A stretch of DNA of 50,063 nt from Candidatus Zhuqueibacterota bacterium. GTDB taxonomy: Bacteria > Zhuqueibacterota > Zhuqueibacteria > Oceanimicrobiales > Oceanimicrobiaceae. The notes under the pieces were generated by a model. The model saw only the letters and a list, made by a program, of their open reading frames with translations, searched no databases and was not told the origin of the DNA. The translations under genes and the position numbers were made by a program. Position 1 is the first letter of the stretch; each line of letters opens with the position of its first letter. Shown piece by piece: positions 42,123 through 50,063 of the stretch. The stretch lies in the NCBI GenBank assembly GCA_029262005.1, contig JAJDAG010000042.1, positions 1 through 50,063 of the forward strand, in the 5' to 3' direction.

Positions 42123-44744
42123 ATGTGTGTTAAAAAAATAGATTTTATATTAATTGTCGCAATCTTTGCTATTGCAGTTTGGGGAGAAACCCTCGCGAGT
42201 CCAAATGAAACAAATAAAGTGCTTTCCGAGGCCGGTATAATTCATTTGCCTGTAACCTCACTACGCGAGAATGAGAAACTCGTTGTTGAAGGCAGAGTGG
42301 ATGGCGCAAAAGCACGCGTGGTGTTTATGCGGCTGTACTTCAAGTCGCAAACACAAGAGTCGTATGATTATGTTGAAATGTCAAATGGGACATCCGGTTA
42401 TTTTGGCGAGTTGTCTCCTGACAAATTTAATGGAAATAATCTATCCTATTTTATCCTGGCTATGCTCGAAGATGGAAAGGTCATAACTTATCCGCAGCAA
42501 AATCCTTATGGCAACCCTTTAAAGGTTGTCATTGCAGCAGGCGGCCCTTCTGTATCAGAGCCGCCGCAACAGGAAACCACGCCTTTTGTGCAACCTGAGC
42601 CCAACGTAATTTTCCCTGAGGAGGACTTTGAGCTGCCCTCGTCGTCTGTCATTGGCGATGATTCCTCCTTGCTTTTTCTCAGCCCGGAAGCGGGTGATGA
42701 GTTTGGCGTTGGCGAAGATATTGTTATTGCTGTATCCTTTTTCTCTTCCGGCAGTGATTCCATTGACGTGAATAGTATCAATCTATTTGTCGATGGTATG
42801 AATGTTACGCTCGATTCTGAAGTTTCCGACAATGTGATGACTTATATTACATCCTCTTTATTGCCCGGCGGGCACAGCGCATTTTTACAAGGATATTTTC
42901 ACTCGGGTGTTGAACTGCCTCACGCTGAAATTGCTTTTATTGTTAAGGGAGAGCGCCCCAAGTCCGGGCTGGAATCACCGGTCAAAGGGCGTGTTTTTGC
43001 TGAAACACGCCATGAAAGCATTAGCGACGTGGGTTATAATGATAACAATATGGGTGGGTTTCTCTCAGGAAAACACGGCATTGTGCAGTACGATGCAAAG
43101 CTCTATTTGACCACACGCGAGGATTCGCAGTTCCAGCCACGCAATCGTTATTCTTTTAATTTGGAGTTGCCCTTTATTGGCGTTACGGTTGGTGATTTTT
43201 ACCCGCGTTTCAATGATTTAATGTTGTGGGGAAAACGCGTTCGCGGATTGCATGGCCGTTTACGTTTGGGCTTTTTCAATGTTGATCTTGTTACCGGCCA
43301 AACTGTACGCAGGGTGGCTGCAATCGATAGTACGGTGCTGGATGCCCTGGGGCAGGTGCTCCCCAACTCGGCCGGTAGCGACTCTACTGCAATTGTCACT
43401 ACAGGCAGATTCAGGCAGAATTTGCTGGGCCTGAGAACGAGTTTTGGCACTGGGAGAAACTTTCAGTTCGGCCTTAATCTTTTGAAAGCAAAAGATGACA
43501 GTACCGGACTTGGCCCCAACGAATACGCCACAACACCTCAGGACAATGTTGTTATTGGCTCTGATTTGATGATTGGATTTGCCAATCGAAGAATTGAGTT
43601 CCGTGCGGGGGCAGCCTACAGTCTTATCACCGAAGATATTTTGGGTGGCCCACTTAGCAAGGCTGAAATCGAGGAACAGTTTCCGGATTTTGATCTGCCC
43701 ATCAACCCGGCTGATTTTGCAGATTATTTAATTATAAATCTAAGCACAAAACCGCTCGATGATCCGCGTAAGGGTAAATCCCTGGCACTCAATTCGAGCT
43801 TTCGTTTTAATTTTTTCAATAATAATTTTGTCATCGGCTACAAACGTATCGGCGGTGAATATGTGTCGCTGGGAAATTCCTTCCTGCGCAGCAATCTCAG
43901 AGGATTCTATTTTCAAGATCGCATCCGACTGTTGCAGAATAAGCTATATTTGAATTTTGGATTTGAGAATTATGACGATAACTTTGCTGCGGATGATGAG
44001 AACACACCAACCAAACTGAAAACCCTTAACACTGGGTTTACCATTTATCCCGGCGCTCATTTACCCAATTTCACATTTAATTTACGTAATCACAACCGCG
44101 ATGATAACATTGATTCTTTGTTTATCGATATAAATTCAAGCAGCCTTGTTGCTGATACCACACACGTTGGTGAAAATAACAACACACGCGACTTCAGTTT
44201 GCAGATGAATTACGATACCCATTTTATGAATTTGAATCACGCCATTTCCATTAGCTATATTAAGTCTGATCGCACCGATGATTTTGTGCAGGAAACTGAA
44301 AACGCATCAAATGTACAGGTCGTTTCCGTTCGAACAAAGTACCAATTCCCCTTGATTACGACGTTTAATTTTGCCCGCAACGATAACAATTTCGGTGATG
44401 GTCTCAACACATTTAATTTTAAAATGTTTGGCTTTAAGGCCGAATATCCTTTCCTCAACCAAAAGGTCAAAACATACTTGGGCACGAATTATACTTCGGC
44501 CTCAGGAACATCATCCAGTGACTCGACGACTTTGACTTCGGTAACAGATTACAATCGCCTGGCTTTTAACGCCGGCGCCCGGTTTGATATTTCGCGGTCA
44601 CAGTATATTGCTCTGGATGCCAGTTTGATCAGTTTTAAAGATGGCGGGCTTACAGTGGATACCTCAACCACGCCGGCGACCAATGCACCAAACCCATCTT
44701 TCACGGATAGAAGTATCCGCGTTTTTTATGAAAAGCGTTTTTAG
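42123..44744 (+). CDS. Large outer-membrane beta-barrel protein
   Basis: A protein of about 873 residues with a signal peptide (IDFILIVAIFAIAVWGETLAS). A first Ig-like region (about 25-125) and an acidic, proline-rich linker (QPEPNVIFPEEDFELP) are followed by a second Ig-like region (to about 270). From about residue 290 onward there are regular strand/turn repeats of a big barrel (YSFNLELPFIGVTVGDFYPRF, LRLGFFNVDLVTGQ, FNFKMFGFKAEYPFL), ending in a terminal Phe (FYEKRF), as expected for BAM-inserted proteins. The ATG at 42123 gives the cleaner signal sequence; a GTG at 42111 is in frame. I do not recognise a family. It is the last gene before a terminator. Confidence 0.8.
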   Translation: MCVKKIDFILIVAIFAIAVWGETLASPNETNKVLSEAGIIHLPVTSLRENEKLVVEGRVDGAKARVVFMRLYFKSQTQESYDYVEMSNGTSGYFGELSPDKFNGNNLSYFILAMLEDGKVITYPQQNPYGNPLKVVIAAGGPSVSEPPQQETTPFVQPEPNVIFPEEDFELPSSSVIGDDSSLLFLSPEAGDEFGVGEDIVIAVSFFSSGSDSIDVNSINLFVDGMNVTLDSEVSDNVMTYITSSLLPGGHSAFLQGYFHSGVELPHAEIAFIVKGERPKSGLESPVKGRVFAETRHESISDVGYNDNNMGGFLSGKHGIVQYDAKLYLTTREDSQFQPRNRYSFNLELPFIGVTVGDFYPRFNDLMLWGKRVRGLHGRLRLGFFNVDLVTGQTVRRVAAIDSTVLDALGQVLPNSAGSDSTAIVTTGRFRQNLLGLRTSFGTGRNFQFGLNLLKAKDDSTGLGPNEYATTPQDNVVIGSDLMIGFANRRIEFRAGAAYSLITEDILGGPLSKAEIEEQFPDFDLPINPADFADYLIINLSTKPLDDPRKGKSLALNSSFRFNFFNNNFVIGYKRIGGEYVSLGNSFLRSNLRGFYFQDRIRLLQNKLYLNFGFENYDDNFAADDENTPTKLKTLNTGFTIYPGAHLPNFTFNLRNHNRDDNIDSLFIDINSSSLVADTTHVGENNNTRDFSLQMNYDTHFMNLNHAISISYIKSDRTDDFVQETENASNVQVVSVRTKYQFPLITTFNFARNDNNFGDGLNTFNFKMFGFKAEYPFLNQKVKTYLGTNYTSASGTSSSDSTTLTSVTDYNRLAFNAGARFDISRSQYIALDASLISFKDGGLTVDTSTTPATNAPNPSFTDRSIRVFYEKRF

Positions 44745-44770
44745 AACCATCCCACCGACTGAGAATGATA

Positions 44771-44807
44771 TAAAAAGGCAGTGGATTTTTATCCCTGCCT
44801 TTTTATA
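44771..44807 (+). terminator. Rho-independent terminator
   Basis: The stem TAAAAAGGCAG pairs with CTGCCTTTTTA across a short AT-rich loop and runs into T-rich sequence. It lies between the barrel gene and the cyclase gene, so the cyclase is probably transcribed from its own promoter or by read-through. Confidence 0.85.
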
Positions 44808-44818
44808 TTAATGCAATC

Positions 44819-46951
44819 ATGCAAATTTCGTTTGCGAGCATAAAAAAACTCTGGTTTAATAAATGGGTGTTTGGCAGTATCATTGCCTTTATCGCAACGA
44901 TACTTGGATTGCTCCTTGGCGCCTATTATGACGAACTGGAGCTCAAATCTTACAACCTGCGTTTTGGTATTCGTGGCTCACAGGAAACCAGTGCGGATGA
45001 TATCGTCATTGTCGCCATCAATGATCAGAGTATTAAGTCGCTGCGAACCTGGCCATTTCCCCGAACCTATTTTGCCCGAGCCATTTTGAACCTGCACGCT
45101 GCGGGTGCCAGGATGATAGTTGTGGATATTGAATTCACGGATCCCTCAGCACTGGATCGTCGTCAGGATTTAGCTTTGGGTGGTGCAATCAAGCGTGCAA
45201 AGCAGGTCATTCTGGCTGGTGAGCTGGTTAATGCCAGTGACCTGAGTCGAAACATTCAAAACTCCTACATTCTGCCGCCACTTGAATTGTTGACTTCAGC
45301 TACGGGCGCCACTTGGGGCACGATCAATGTTGACGAAGATTCCGATGGATTTATCAGGCGCTATTTGCTGTTCCAGACGCATAATAACAAAGGCTATCTG
45401 CCAATCAGCATGCACGCCTACCTGAATTTGCGACCCAGTGCAAACGGAAGCAAAAATGTGAAATTTGAGCAAGATGGCCATTTTATTCTGGATGCACACC
45501 GCATCCCAAAGGTCGATTACAACTCGATGCTCATCAATTATCGTGGCCCGGCAAAATCGTTTCCTACATACTCCTTCGAAGAAGTGATCGATGATACATC
45601 CTTTGCCCTGAGTGGTGATGAAGACAGCGATTCGTTTGAAATTCACAAGATGGCCGGCACTTTCAAAGACAAAATTGTGTTTATCGGTGCATCGGCAGAA
45701 GTGCTGCATGATAACAAGTTGACCCCATTTTTTCAATATCAGGGTAACAAACGAAAAATGCCCGGGGTTGAGGTGCACGCCAACGCGCTGAGTACCTTTC
45801 TGCGGGGCGATTTTATTTCTCGTCAGGCTTTTTGGAGTTTATTGCTGATTGTTTTTGTTCTTTCTGCAGCAACAATGCTGGTGACCAAGTTGCTTTCGCC
45901 GTTCCGCGGCCTCTTTGCTGTCCTGGGTATTTTGCTGTTTTACGTTGTGGCGAGTCTCTATTATTTTATCAATCAACTGCTGTGGATAGAGTTGGTGACA
46001 CCCATGTTTGTTATTGGGTTGAGCTACCTCGGCAACACTGTCCACCAGATATTGACGGAGCAGCGCGAACGCAAGCGCGTCAAAAAATCCTGGGAACAGT
46101 ACATGTCAAGGGATGTCATCGACACCATGCTTAATTCTGGGGAGCTGCCGAAATTTGGAGGAGAGCGCCGCGAGCTTACTGTTTTGTTTTCTGATATCCG
46201 GGGTTTCACTACCTTTGCAGAACGGCACACTTCCCATGCCGTTGTCAAAAAGCTTAATGAATATCTCTCGGAAATGGTGGATGTCATTTTCAATAATGCC
46301 GGCACTCTGGACAAATTTGTTGGCGATGAAATTATGGCGGTTTTTGGCGCACCGCATCACATGAAAGATCACGCCAAAAAGGCCTGCCACACGGCCCTTG
46401 AGATGATCGATCGATTGTGTGCTCTGCAAAAAAAATGGTCTGAAAAAAAGGAAGATTATTTTGAGATTGGTATTGGCATTAATTCCGGGAAGGTTATTTC
46501 AGGAAATCTCGGTTCAACGCAACTTCTTGATTATACGGTTATTGGCGACGATGTCAATTTGGGCGCACGACTTGAAGGCGCCAATAAACAGTACGGTACA
46601 ACCATTATTATTAGTGAGTTTACTTACAAGCTTGTGGGCAAGGAAGCGAAAGTGCGAGAGCTTGATTTGGTTAGAGTTAAAGGCAAAAAGAAACCTGTGA
46701 GAATTTACGAACTGCGAAGTATGGAAGCGTTGCCGGCCATTGAGCAGGATCTGGTCATCGATGCCTATACCCAGGGCTTGAACTATTATAAAAAACTCCA
46801 GTGGTATCCGGCACTCCGGGAATTTAAGAGAGTGTTACGCTATTTCCCCACGGACGGCCCTACCCGAGTCTACATAAAACGCAGCCTCGATTTTCTCGAA
46901 AACCCGCCTCCCGCCAATTGGGATGGTGTTTACGAATTTACCACCAAGTAG
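44819..46951 (+). CDS. CHASE2-domain class III adenylate cyclase
   Basis: Membrane-bound sensor cyclase of 710 residues that makes cAMP from ATP. An N-terminal helix (about 18-37) leads into an extracytoplasmic CHASE2 domain (about 40-335), then three helices (about 338-415). The cyclase domain (about 450-640) has metal-binding Asp459 (LFSDIRGFTTF) and Asp503 (KFVGDEIMAVFG). The Lys of LDKFVGD and the Asp of LLDYTVIGDD specify adenine, and the VNLGARL Asn/Arg pair completes the site, so it should be an active adenylate cyclase. The last 65 residues form a TPR-like tail (QGLNYYKKLQWYPALREFKRVL). Stand-alone FecR proteins are frequent neighbours of CHASE2 cyclases, and one is encoded 2.7 kb upstream. 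The start is an ATG without an obvious Shine-Dalgarno. Confidence 0.94.
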   Translation: MQISFASIKKLWFNKWVFGSIIAFIATILGLLLGAYYDELELKSYNLRFGIRGSQETSADDIVIVAINDQSIKSLRTWPFPRTYFARAILNLHAAGARMIVVDIEFTDPSALDRRQDLALGGAIKRAKQVILAGELVNASDLSRNIQNSYILPPLELLTSATGATWGTINVDEDSDGFIRRYLLFQTHNNKGYLPISMHAYLNLRPSANGSKNVKFEQDGHFILDAHRIPKVDYNSMLINYRGPAKSFPTYSFEEVIDDTSFALSGDEDSDSFEIHKMAGTFKDKIVFIGASAEVLHDNKLTPFFQYQGNKRKMPGVEVHANALSTFLRGDFISRQAFWSLLLIVFVLSAATMLVTKLLSPFRGLFAVLGILLFYVVASLYYFINQLLWIELVTPMFVIGLSYLGNTVHQILTEQRERKRVKKSWEQYMSRDVIDTMLNSGELPKFGGERRELTVLFSDIRGFTTFAERHTSHAVVKKLNEYLSEMVDVIFNNAGTLDKFVGDEIMAVFGAPHHMKDHAKKACHTALEMIDRLCALQKKWSEKKEDYFEIGIGINSGKVISGNLGSTQLLDYTVIGDDVNLGARLEGANKQYGTTIIISEFTYKLVGKEAKVRELDLVRVKGKKKPVRIYELRSMEALPAIEQDLVIDAYTQGLNYYKKLQWYPALREFKRVLRYFPTDGPTRVYIKRSLDFLENPPPANWDGVYEFTTK

Positions 46952-47195
46952 CCTGCCCTTGTTTTTGCGCTATATTAACTCCCCTGTTCAGGCCTGATTC
47001 AGGCTCTGCAACGGCGCAAAAGCCATTACAGTTTTAATCAATACAGTTTTCCTGAATTCAGGAAGAATCCTGAATGTAAAGTTATCCGCTCGATTCACGC
47101 CGGTGTCCTCGAAAAGCAGGTTGTCCGCCAAAGTTGGGTGGATGGTTTGCAAAGGATTATTATAATTAAATTACCAATAATTGATAATTTACATT
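46952..47195. repeat. Intergenic palindromes with CCTGA/TCAGG core
   Basis: GCCTGATTCAGGC at 46992-47004 and the perfect 16-bp palindrome TTCCTGAATTCAGGAA at 47049-47064 share the CCTGA/TCAGG half-site, with a further half-site ATCCTGAAT just downstream. They could be operator-like sites or degenerate transposon ends. No gene lies here. Confidence 0.35.
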
Positions 47196-47381
47196 CTAAG
47201 CCGCAACCAGCAGTGGAACAATTGGCTTATAGGCCTCCGGAGTGATTGTTTGAATTTCAGGTTCAGCTTTCTCGCCAAGCTGCTTAAGCCGGACCGCGAT
47301 TGTGATGACCAGGCCGTAACCGATGTAAGTAGAAGAGACCAGGCAAAGACATATCCAAAAAAGATATGTAAGAGCGTTCAT
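47196..47381 (-). pseudogene. 5' remnant of a family-2 glycosyltransferase gene
   Basis: Reading minus from the ATG at 47381 gives 61 codons: MNALTYLFWICLCLVSS with a membrane segment, then RLKQLGEKAEPEIQ, and a final PIVPLLVAA before TAG. That end matches the start of a GT2 domain, where AAYNEE would be expected; here the Tyr codon position reads TAG and the next codon is still Asn, after which similarity ends. So the frame carries a stop at the Tyr position and the gene is truncated shortly after. It lies beside another gene remnant. Confidence 0.6.
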
Positions 47382-47438
47382 AATTTTCTCACGGATTTTT
47401 TGGGGCCGATTTATTTTAAGTGTTCGAATTTCCCGCCG

Positions 47439-47585
47439 CTTAAACGGTTCAATAACACCTTTGGTCACGATACAGGCGATGCGATGTTGCTCGAATTTAA
47501 TAATATTTTTCAAAGGATGAGCCGAAAAGAAGATATAGCATGCCGATTCGGTGGCGAAGAGTTTGTGCTTGTTTTGCCGGGCGCG
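47439..47585 (+). pseudogene. Fragment of a GGDEF (diguanylate cyclase) gene
   Basis: About 49 codons encode LKRFNNTFGHDTGDAMLLEF and then IACRFGGEEFVLVLPGA, the core of an active-type GGDEF domain with GGEEF at 47550-47564. The sequence before this has no cyclase character in any frame, and after LPGA the frame ends within five codons. Neither half of a full domain is present, so this is a broken remnant. The open frame extends upstream to 47181 but only by chance, overlapping the antisense glycosyltransferase remnant. Confidence 0.75.
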
Positions 47586-47766
47586 ATCGGGCCGTTGTAG
47601 CTGAACTAACTCTAAAACAGAATGGAGTAGATGTCGAGCAAGTTGAATTAATGCAGAATGAGCTTTGAACCGGCATATGCTGTCTATGGACACATAGAAC
47701 TTTGACATTAAATAGCCATGTCTTCTATTAAATAGTGCTTGGCCGAAAGCTCGTCTATTTCTGATA

Positions 47767-47840
47767 TCCCGGCTTTCTTTTATGCCGGATTCTCATGATT
47801 TTAACAGAAGATTCCCGCACAAATAGTGGCGGGGTGACTG
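47767..47840. repeat. REP-like palindromes, copy 2 region
   Basis: One hairpin CCGGC/GCCGG (47769-47773 and 47784-47788) is followed by a second, CCCGC/GCGGG (47814-47818 and 47829-47833), ending GGTGACTG. The right edge GCGGGGTGACTG is identical to that at 15452-15463. It resembles paired repetitive extragenic palindromes and lies about 50 bases upstream of the MHYT kinase start. Confidence 0.5.
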
Positions 47841-47889
47841 CGCGGAAGCGTTTTCGTTCAAACACTAAATACGAAAACAAGCCAATAGA

Positions 47890-50063
47890 ATGAATCACAA
47901 ATTTCTACAGTTTTTAAATTCCAGTATTGACCAGAGCAACGCTTTATCGGGCAGATACGATCCTTTTTTAGTCATCCTTTCTATCTTAGTTGCAACAATT
48001 GCAGCCCATGCGGCTTTGCAAATTGCCGAAAGAATCTTAACTGACCCGAATCCTCGGCGAAAAAAAGTTTGGCTTTCTTTAGGTGCCATTGCTATGGGCA
48101 CCGGGATTTGGGCCATGCACTTTGTCGGCATGTTGGCTTTTCAGCTCCCCGCCACGGTGAATTATGATATACAAATCACTTTGCTCTCAGTGATCCCCGG
48201 AATTCTCGCGAGCGGTGTTGCGCTCTTTTTTATGAGCAAACAGAATCTGAACTTTTGGCGCATCAATCTTGGCGGTGTCCTTATGGGGCTAGGGATTGGC
48301 AGCATGCATTATACAGGCATGGCAGCGATGATCATGGATGCCGCCATGTATTATGATCCGGTTATTTTTGTTCTTTCTATTCTTGTTGCTCATATTTTGG
48401 CCACTTTTGCCTTGTTTATAAGGTTCATGTTTGCCAAAAAAAGAGGCGCAACAACAATCAGAATTGAAATTTGTAGTGCCTTCATTATGGGCTGCGCCGT
48501 TGCCGGAATGCATTACACCGGTATGGCCGCGGCCAAATATTTTTCGGTTGAAGGTGTTAGCGTGCCGGAATCAGGCGTTTCTCCATTGGCATTAGGACTA
48601 TTTGTGGCCTTCATTGCTGTAGCCTTGCTGACTGTAGCGATATTAAGCGCGCTCATGGATAAACGCATCACGGCAAGTGAAGATAAAGCACAACTCATTC
48701 TGGAATCAACTGCCGAAGGAATATTCGGTTTGGATGTGGACAGTAAAATGACATTTTTGAATCCGGCAGCGCTCCAGATGTTAGGTTATACCAAAAAAGA
48801 GTTGATCGGCCAATCGGCACACCTGAAAATTCATTGTTGTCACGATGTCAGCCCAAACCATTCAAGGGAAGAATGCCCTTTGTGTAGCGGAAAAACAGGG
48901 TTTACGGCAAGGAGCCTTTTGGAAACGACCTTGGTAAAAAAAGATGGTAGCGAACTTCCTGTTGAGTACAGTAAAACCCCGATCAATAAGTACGACAATA
49001 TTATCGGGGCCGTTGTCGCTTTCAACGACATAACAGAAAAAAAGATTGCGCAAAAAAAAGAAAAAGAAAACAGTCTTCTGTTGGCCGGTATATTGGAAAC
49101 CGCCAACGACGCTGTTATTTCCATTGATGAATCGCAGAAAATCATTGTGTTCAATACCGGTGCGGAAGAAATTTTCGGGTATCAAAAAAGTGAGGTTATC
49201 GGGCAATCACTGAATCTCCTTTTGCCGCAAGAAGTCAGGTATAAACACCAAAACCACATTACAAATTTTTCCGCTTCTCCTACTCAGTCAATGCGAATGA
49301 GTGAGCGCACCAAGGGTTTATACGGATGCCGGAAAAACGGAGAAGAATTCCCGATTGATGCATCAATATCCAAATATGAATTGGGGTCGAAGAAAATCTA
49401 CACCGTTGTCCTTCGAGACAAAACCGAAAGCGTTCTTGTCGAACAAAAACTGCGCAAAGCCAAAGAAGCCGCAGAAGCAGGGAATCTGGCCAAATCCGAA
49501 TTTCTCGCAACCATGAGCCATGAAATCCGCACACCCATGAACGGCGTCATTGGTATGACAAATATTCTCTTGGATACCAATCTAAATAAGGAACAACGGG
49601 AAAACGCCAAAATGATTCAAAGTTCGGCAGAAGTTTTGCTCAACATTATCAATCAAATTCTAGATTTTTCAAAAATTGAAGCCGGCAAGCTTGAGCTCGA
49701 AAATGCTGAATTTGACCTGCGCACCCTGTTGGACGAAGTTTCTGATTTGCTGGCATTTAACGCGCATGAAAAAGGGTTGGCTTTTGCCTGTTTCATCACA
49801 CCGGATATAGACAACCATGTTATTGGCGATCCGGTACGCATTCGCCAAATTATTATCAATCTCGCCAACAATGCAATTAAATTCACCAATGCCGGTGAGG
49901 TGATCATTAAAGGTGAGGTGGAAAGTGAAACCGATACTGAAATGTGGGTCAGATTTACTGTGCAAGATAGCGGCATTGGCATTCCGAAAAAAGCAATCGA
50001 CCGCCTCTTTCAATCTTTCAGCCAGGTAGATGCCTCGCACACACGCAAATATGGCGGCACGGG
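47890..50063 (+). CDS. MHYT-PAS-PAS histidine kinase (5' part, cut by window end)
   Basis: N-terminal 724 residues of a membrane sensor kinase; the gene runs off the window. Residues 1-255 form an MHYT domain of seven helices with the three motifs MHFVGM (76-81), MHYTGM (139-144) and MHYTGM (207-212), thought to bind copper and sense O2, NO or CO. Two PAS domains follow (about 265-385 and 392-515), the first with a Cys/His-rich stretch (HCCHDV ... REECPLC). HisKA has phospho-acceptor His544 (SHEIRTPMNG). The ATPase domain shows the N-box NLANNAIKF, G1 DSGIGI and the GGTG at the very end. Receiver or HPT domains may follow outside. The ATG at 47890 is the only in-frame start before the first helix; its Shine-Dalgarno is weak. 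Confidence 0.93.
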   Translation, partial: MNHKFLQFLNSSIDQSNALSGRYDPFLVILSILVATIAAHAALQIAERILTDPNPRRKKVWLSLGAIAMGTGIWAMHFVGMLAFQLPATVNYDIQITLLSVIPGILASGVALFFMSKQNLNFWRINLGGVLMGLGIGSMHYTGMAAMIMDAAMYYDPVIFVLSILVAHILATFALFIRFMFAKKRGATTIRIEICSAFIMGCAVAGMHYTGMAAAKYFSVEGVSVPESGVSPLALGLFVAFIAVALLTVAILSALMDKRITASEDKAQLILESTAEGIFGLDVDSKMTFLNPAALQMLGYTKKELIGQSAHLKIHCCHDVSPNHSREECPLCSGKTGFTARSLLETTLVKKDGSELPVEYSKTPINKYDNIIGAVVAFNDITEKKIAQKKEKENSLLLAGILETANDAVISIDESQKIIVFNTGAEEIFGYQKSEVIGQSLNLLLPQEVRYKHQNHITNFSASPTQSMRMSERTKGLYGCRKNGEEFPIDASISKYELGSKKIYTVVLRDKTESVLVEQKLRKAKEAAEAGNLAKSEFLATMSHEIRTPMNGVIGMTNILLDTNLNKEQRENAKMIQSSAEVLLNIINQILDFSKIEAGKLELENAEFDLRTLLDEVSDLLAFNAHEKGLAFACFITPDIDNHVIGDPVRIRQIIINLANNAIKFTNAGEVIIKGEVESETDTEMWVRFTVQDSGIGIPKKAIDRLFQSFSQVDASHTRKYGGT

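Noticed and set aside
47386-47708. Full 170-codon minus-strand frame as one protein
   Set aside because: Only the last 61 codons look like a real protein (GT2 start); the upstream part is antisense to the GGDEF fragment and has no protein character.
1-50063. CRISPR array, tRNA or rRNA genes
   Set aside because: No regularly spaced direct repeats, no tRNA T-loop/acceptor pairs and no conserved rRNA segments were seen on either strand.

Overview
The window looks like chromosome of a Gram-negative, aerobically respiring bacterium of the FCB side of the tree (Calditrichota/KSB1/Rhodothermota-like). This placement is inference. It rests on an alternative complex III locus fused to an A2-type caa3 oxidase as in Rhodothermus, a PorV-like barrel, DUF11 proteins with a FlgD/Por-type C-terminal domain, TonB receptors with carboxypeptidase-regulatory-like N-termini, and moderate GC. 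There is no tRNA, rRNA, CRISPR array, intact transposase or phage gene.

Layout. 1-2.1 kb: a cold-shock protein, a YheT-type hydrolase on the minus strand and a small unknown gene. 2.4-15 kb (+): a respiratory supercluster actA-actB-actC-actD-actE-actF, a small membrane protein, a SCO copper chaperone, then coxB-coxA-coxC-coxD. It encodes a complete path from menaquinol through ACIII to a caa3 oxygen reductase. 15.6-21.5 kb (-): a tightly coupled four-gene operon. In transcription order it encodes a zinc-ribbon/degenerate-GGDEF regulator, a processive family-2 glycosyltransferase, a TolC-like outer-membrane protein fused to a GH18-like TIM barrel, and a HlyD-type adaptor. This looks like a synthase-dependent exopolysaccharide machine with an efflux-type envelope conduit, and it is the best candidate for an undescribed system here. 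21.8-29 kb: a small VanZ-like membrane protein, two divergent TonB-dependent receptors and a beta-barrel protein. 29.3-31 kb (-): a lipoprotein resembling carboxypeptidase prodomains, upstream of an M14 carboxypeptidase lipoprotein.

31.5-47 kb (+): a long run of envelope genes. It holds a VWA/7xDUF11/C-terminal-domain surface protein, overlapped by a PorV-OmpA-DUF11-LysM protein. An M50 protease, an Ig-like secreted protein, a FecR-domain protein, a large outer-membrane barrel and a CHASE2 adenylate cyclase follow. The FecR/barrel/cyclase part may form an envelope-sensing cAMP module. 47-47.9 kb: a gene graveyard with a truncated glycosyltransferase start on the minus strand and a truncated GGDEF fragment on the plus strand, plus REP-like palindromes. 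47.9 kb to the end: the 5' part of an MHYT-PAS-PAS hybrid-type histidine kinase, cut by the window edge.

Functional assignments are from reading motifs by eye; no database search was run.
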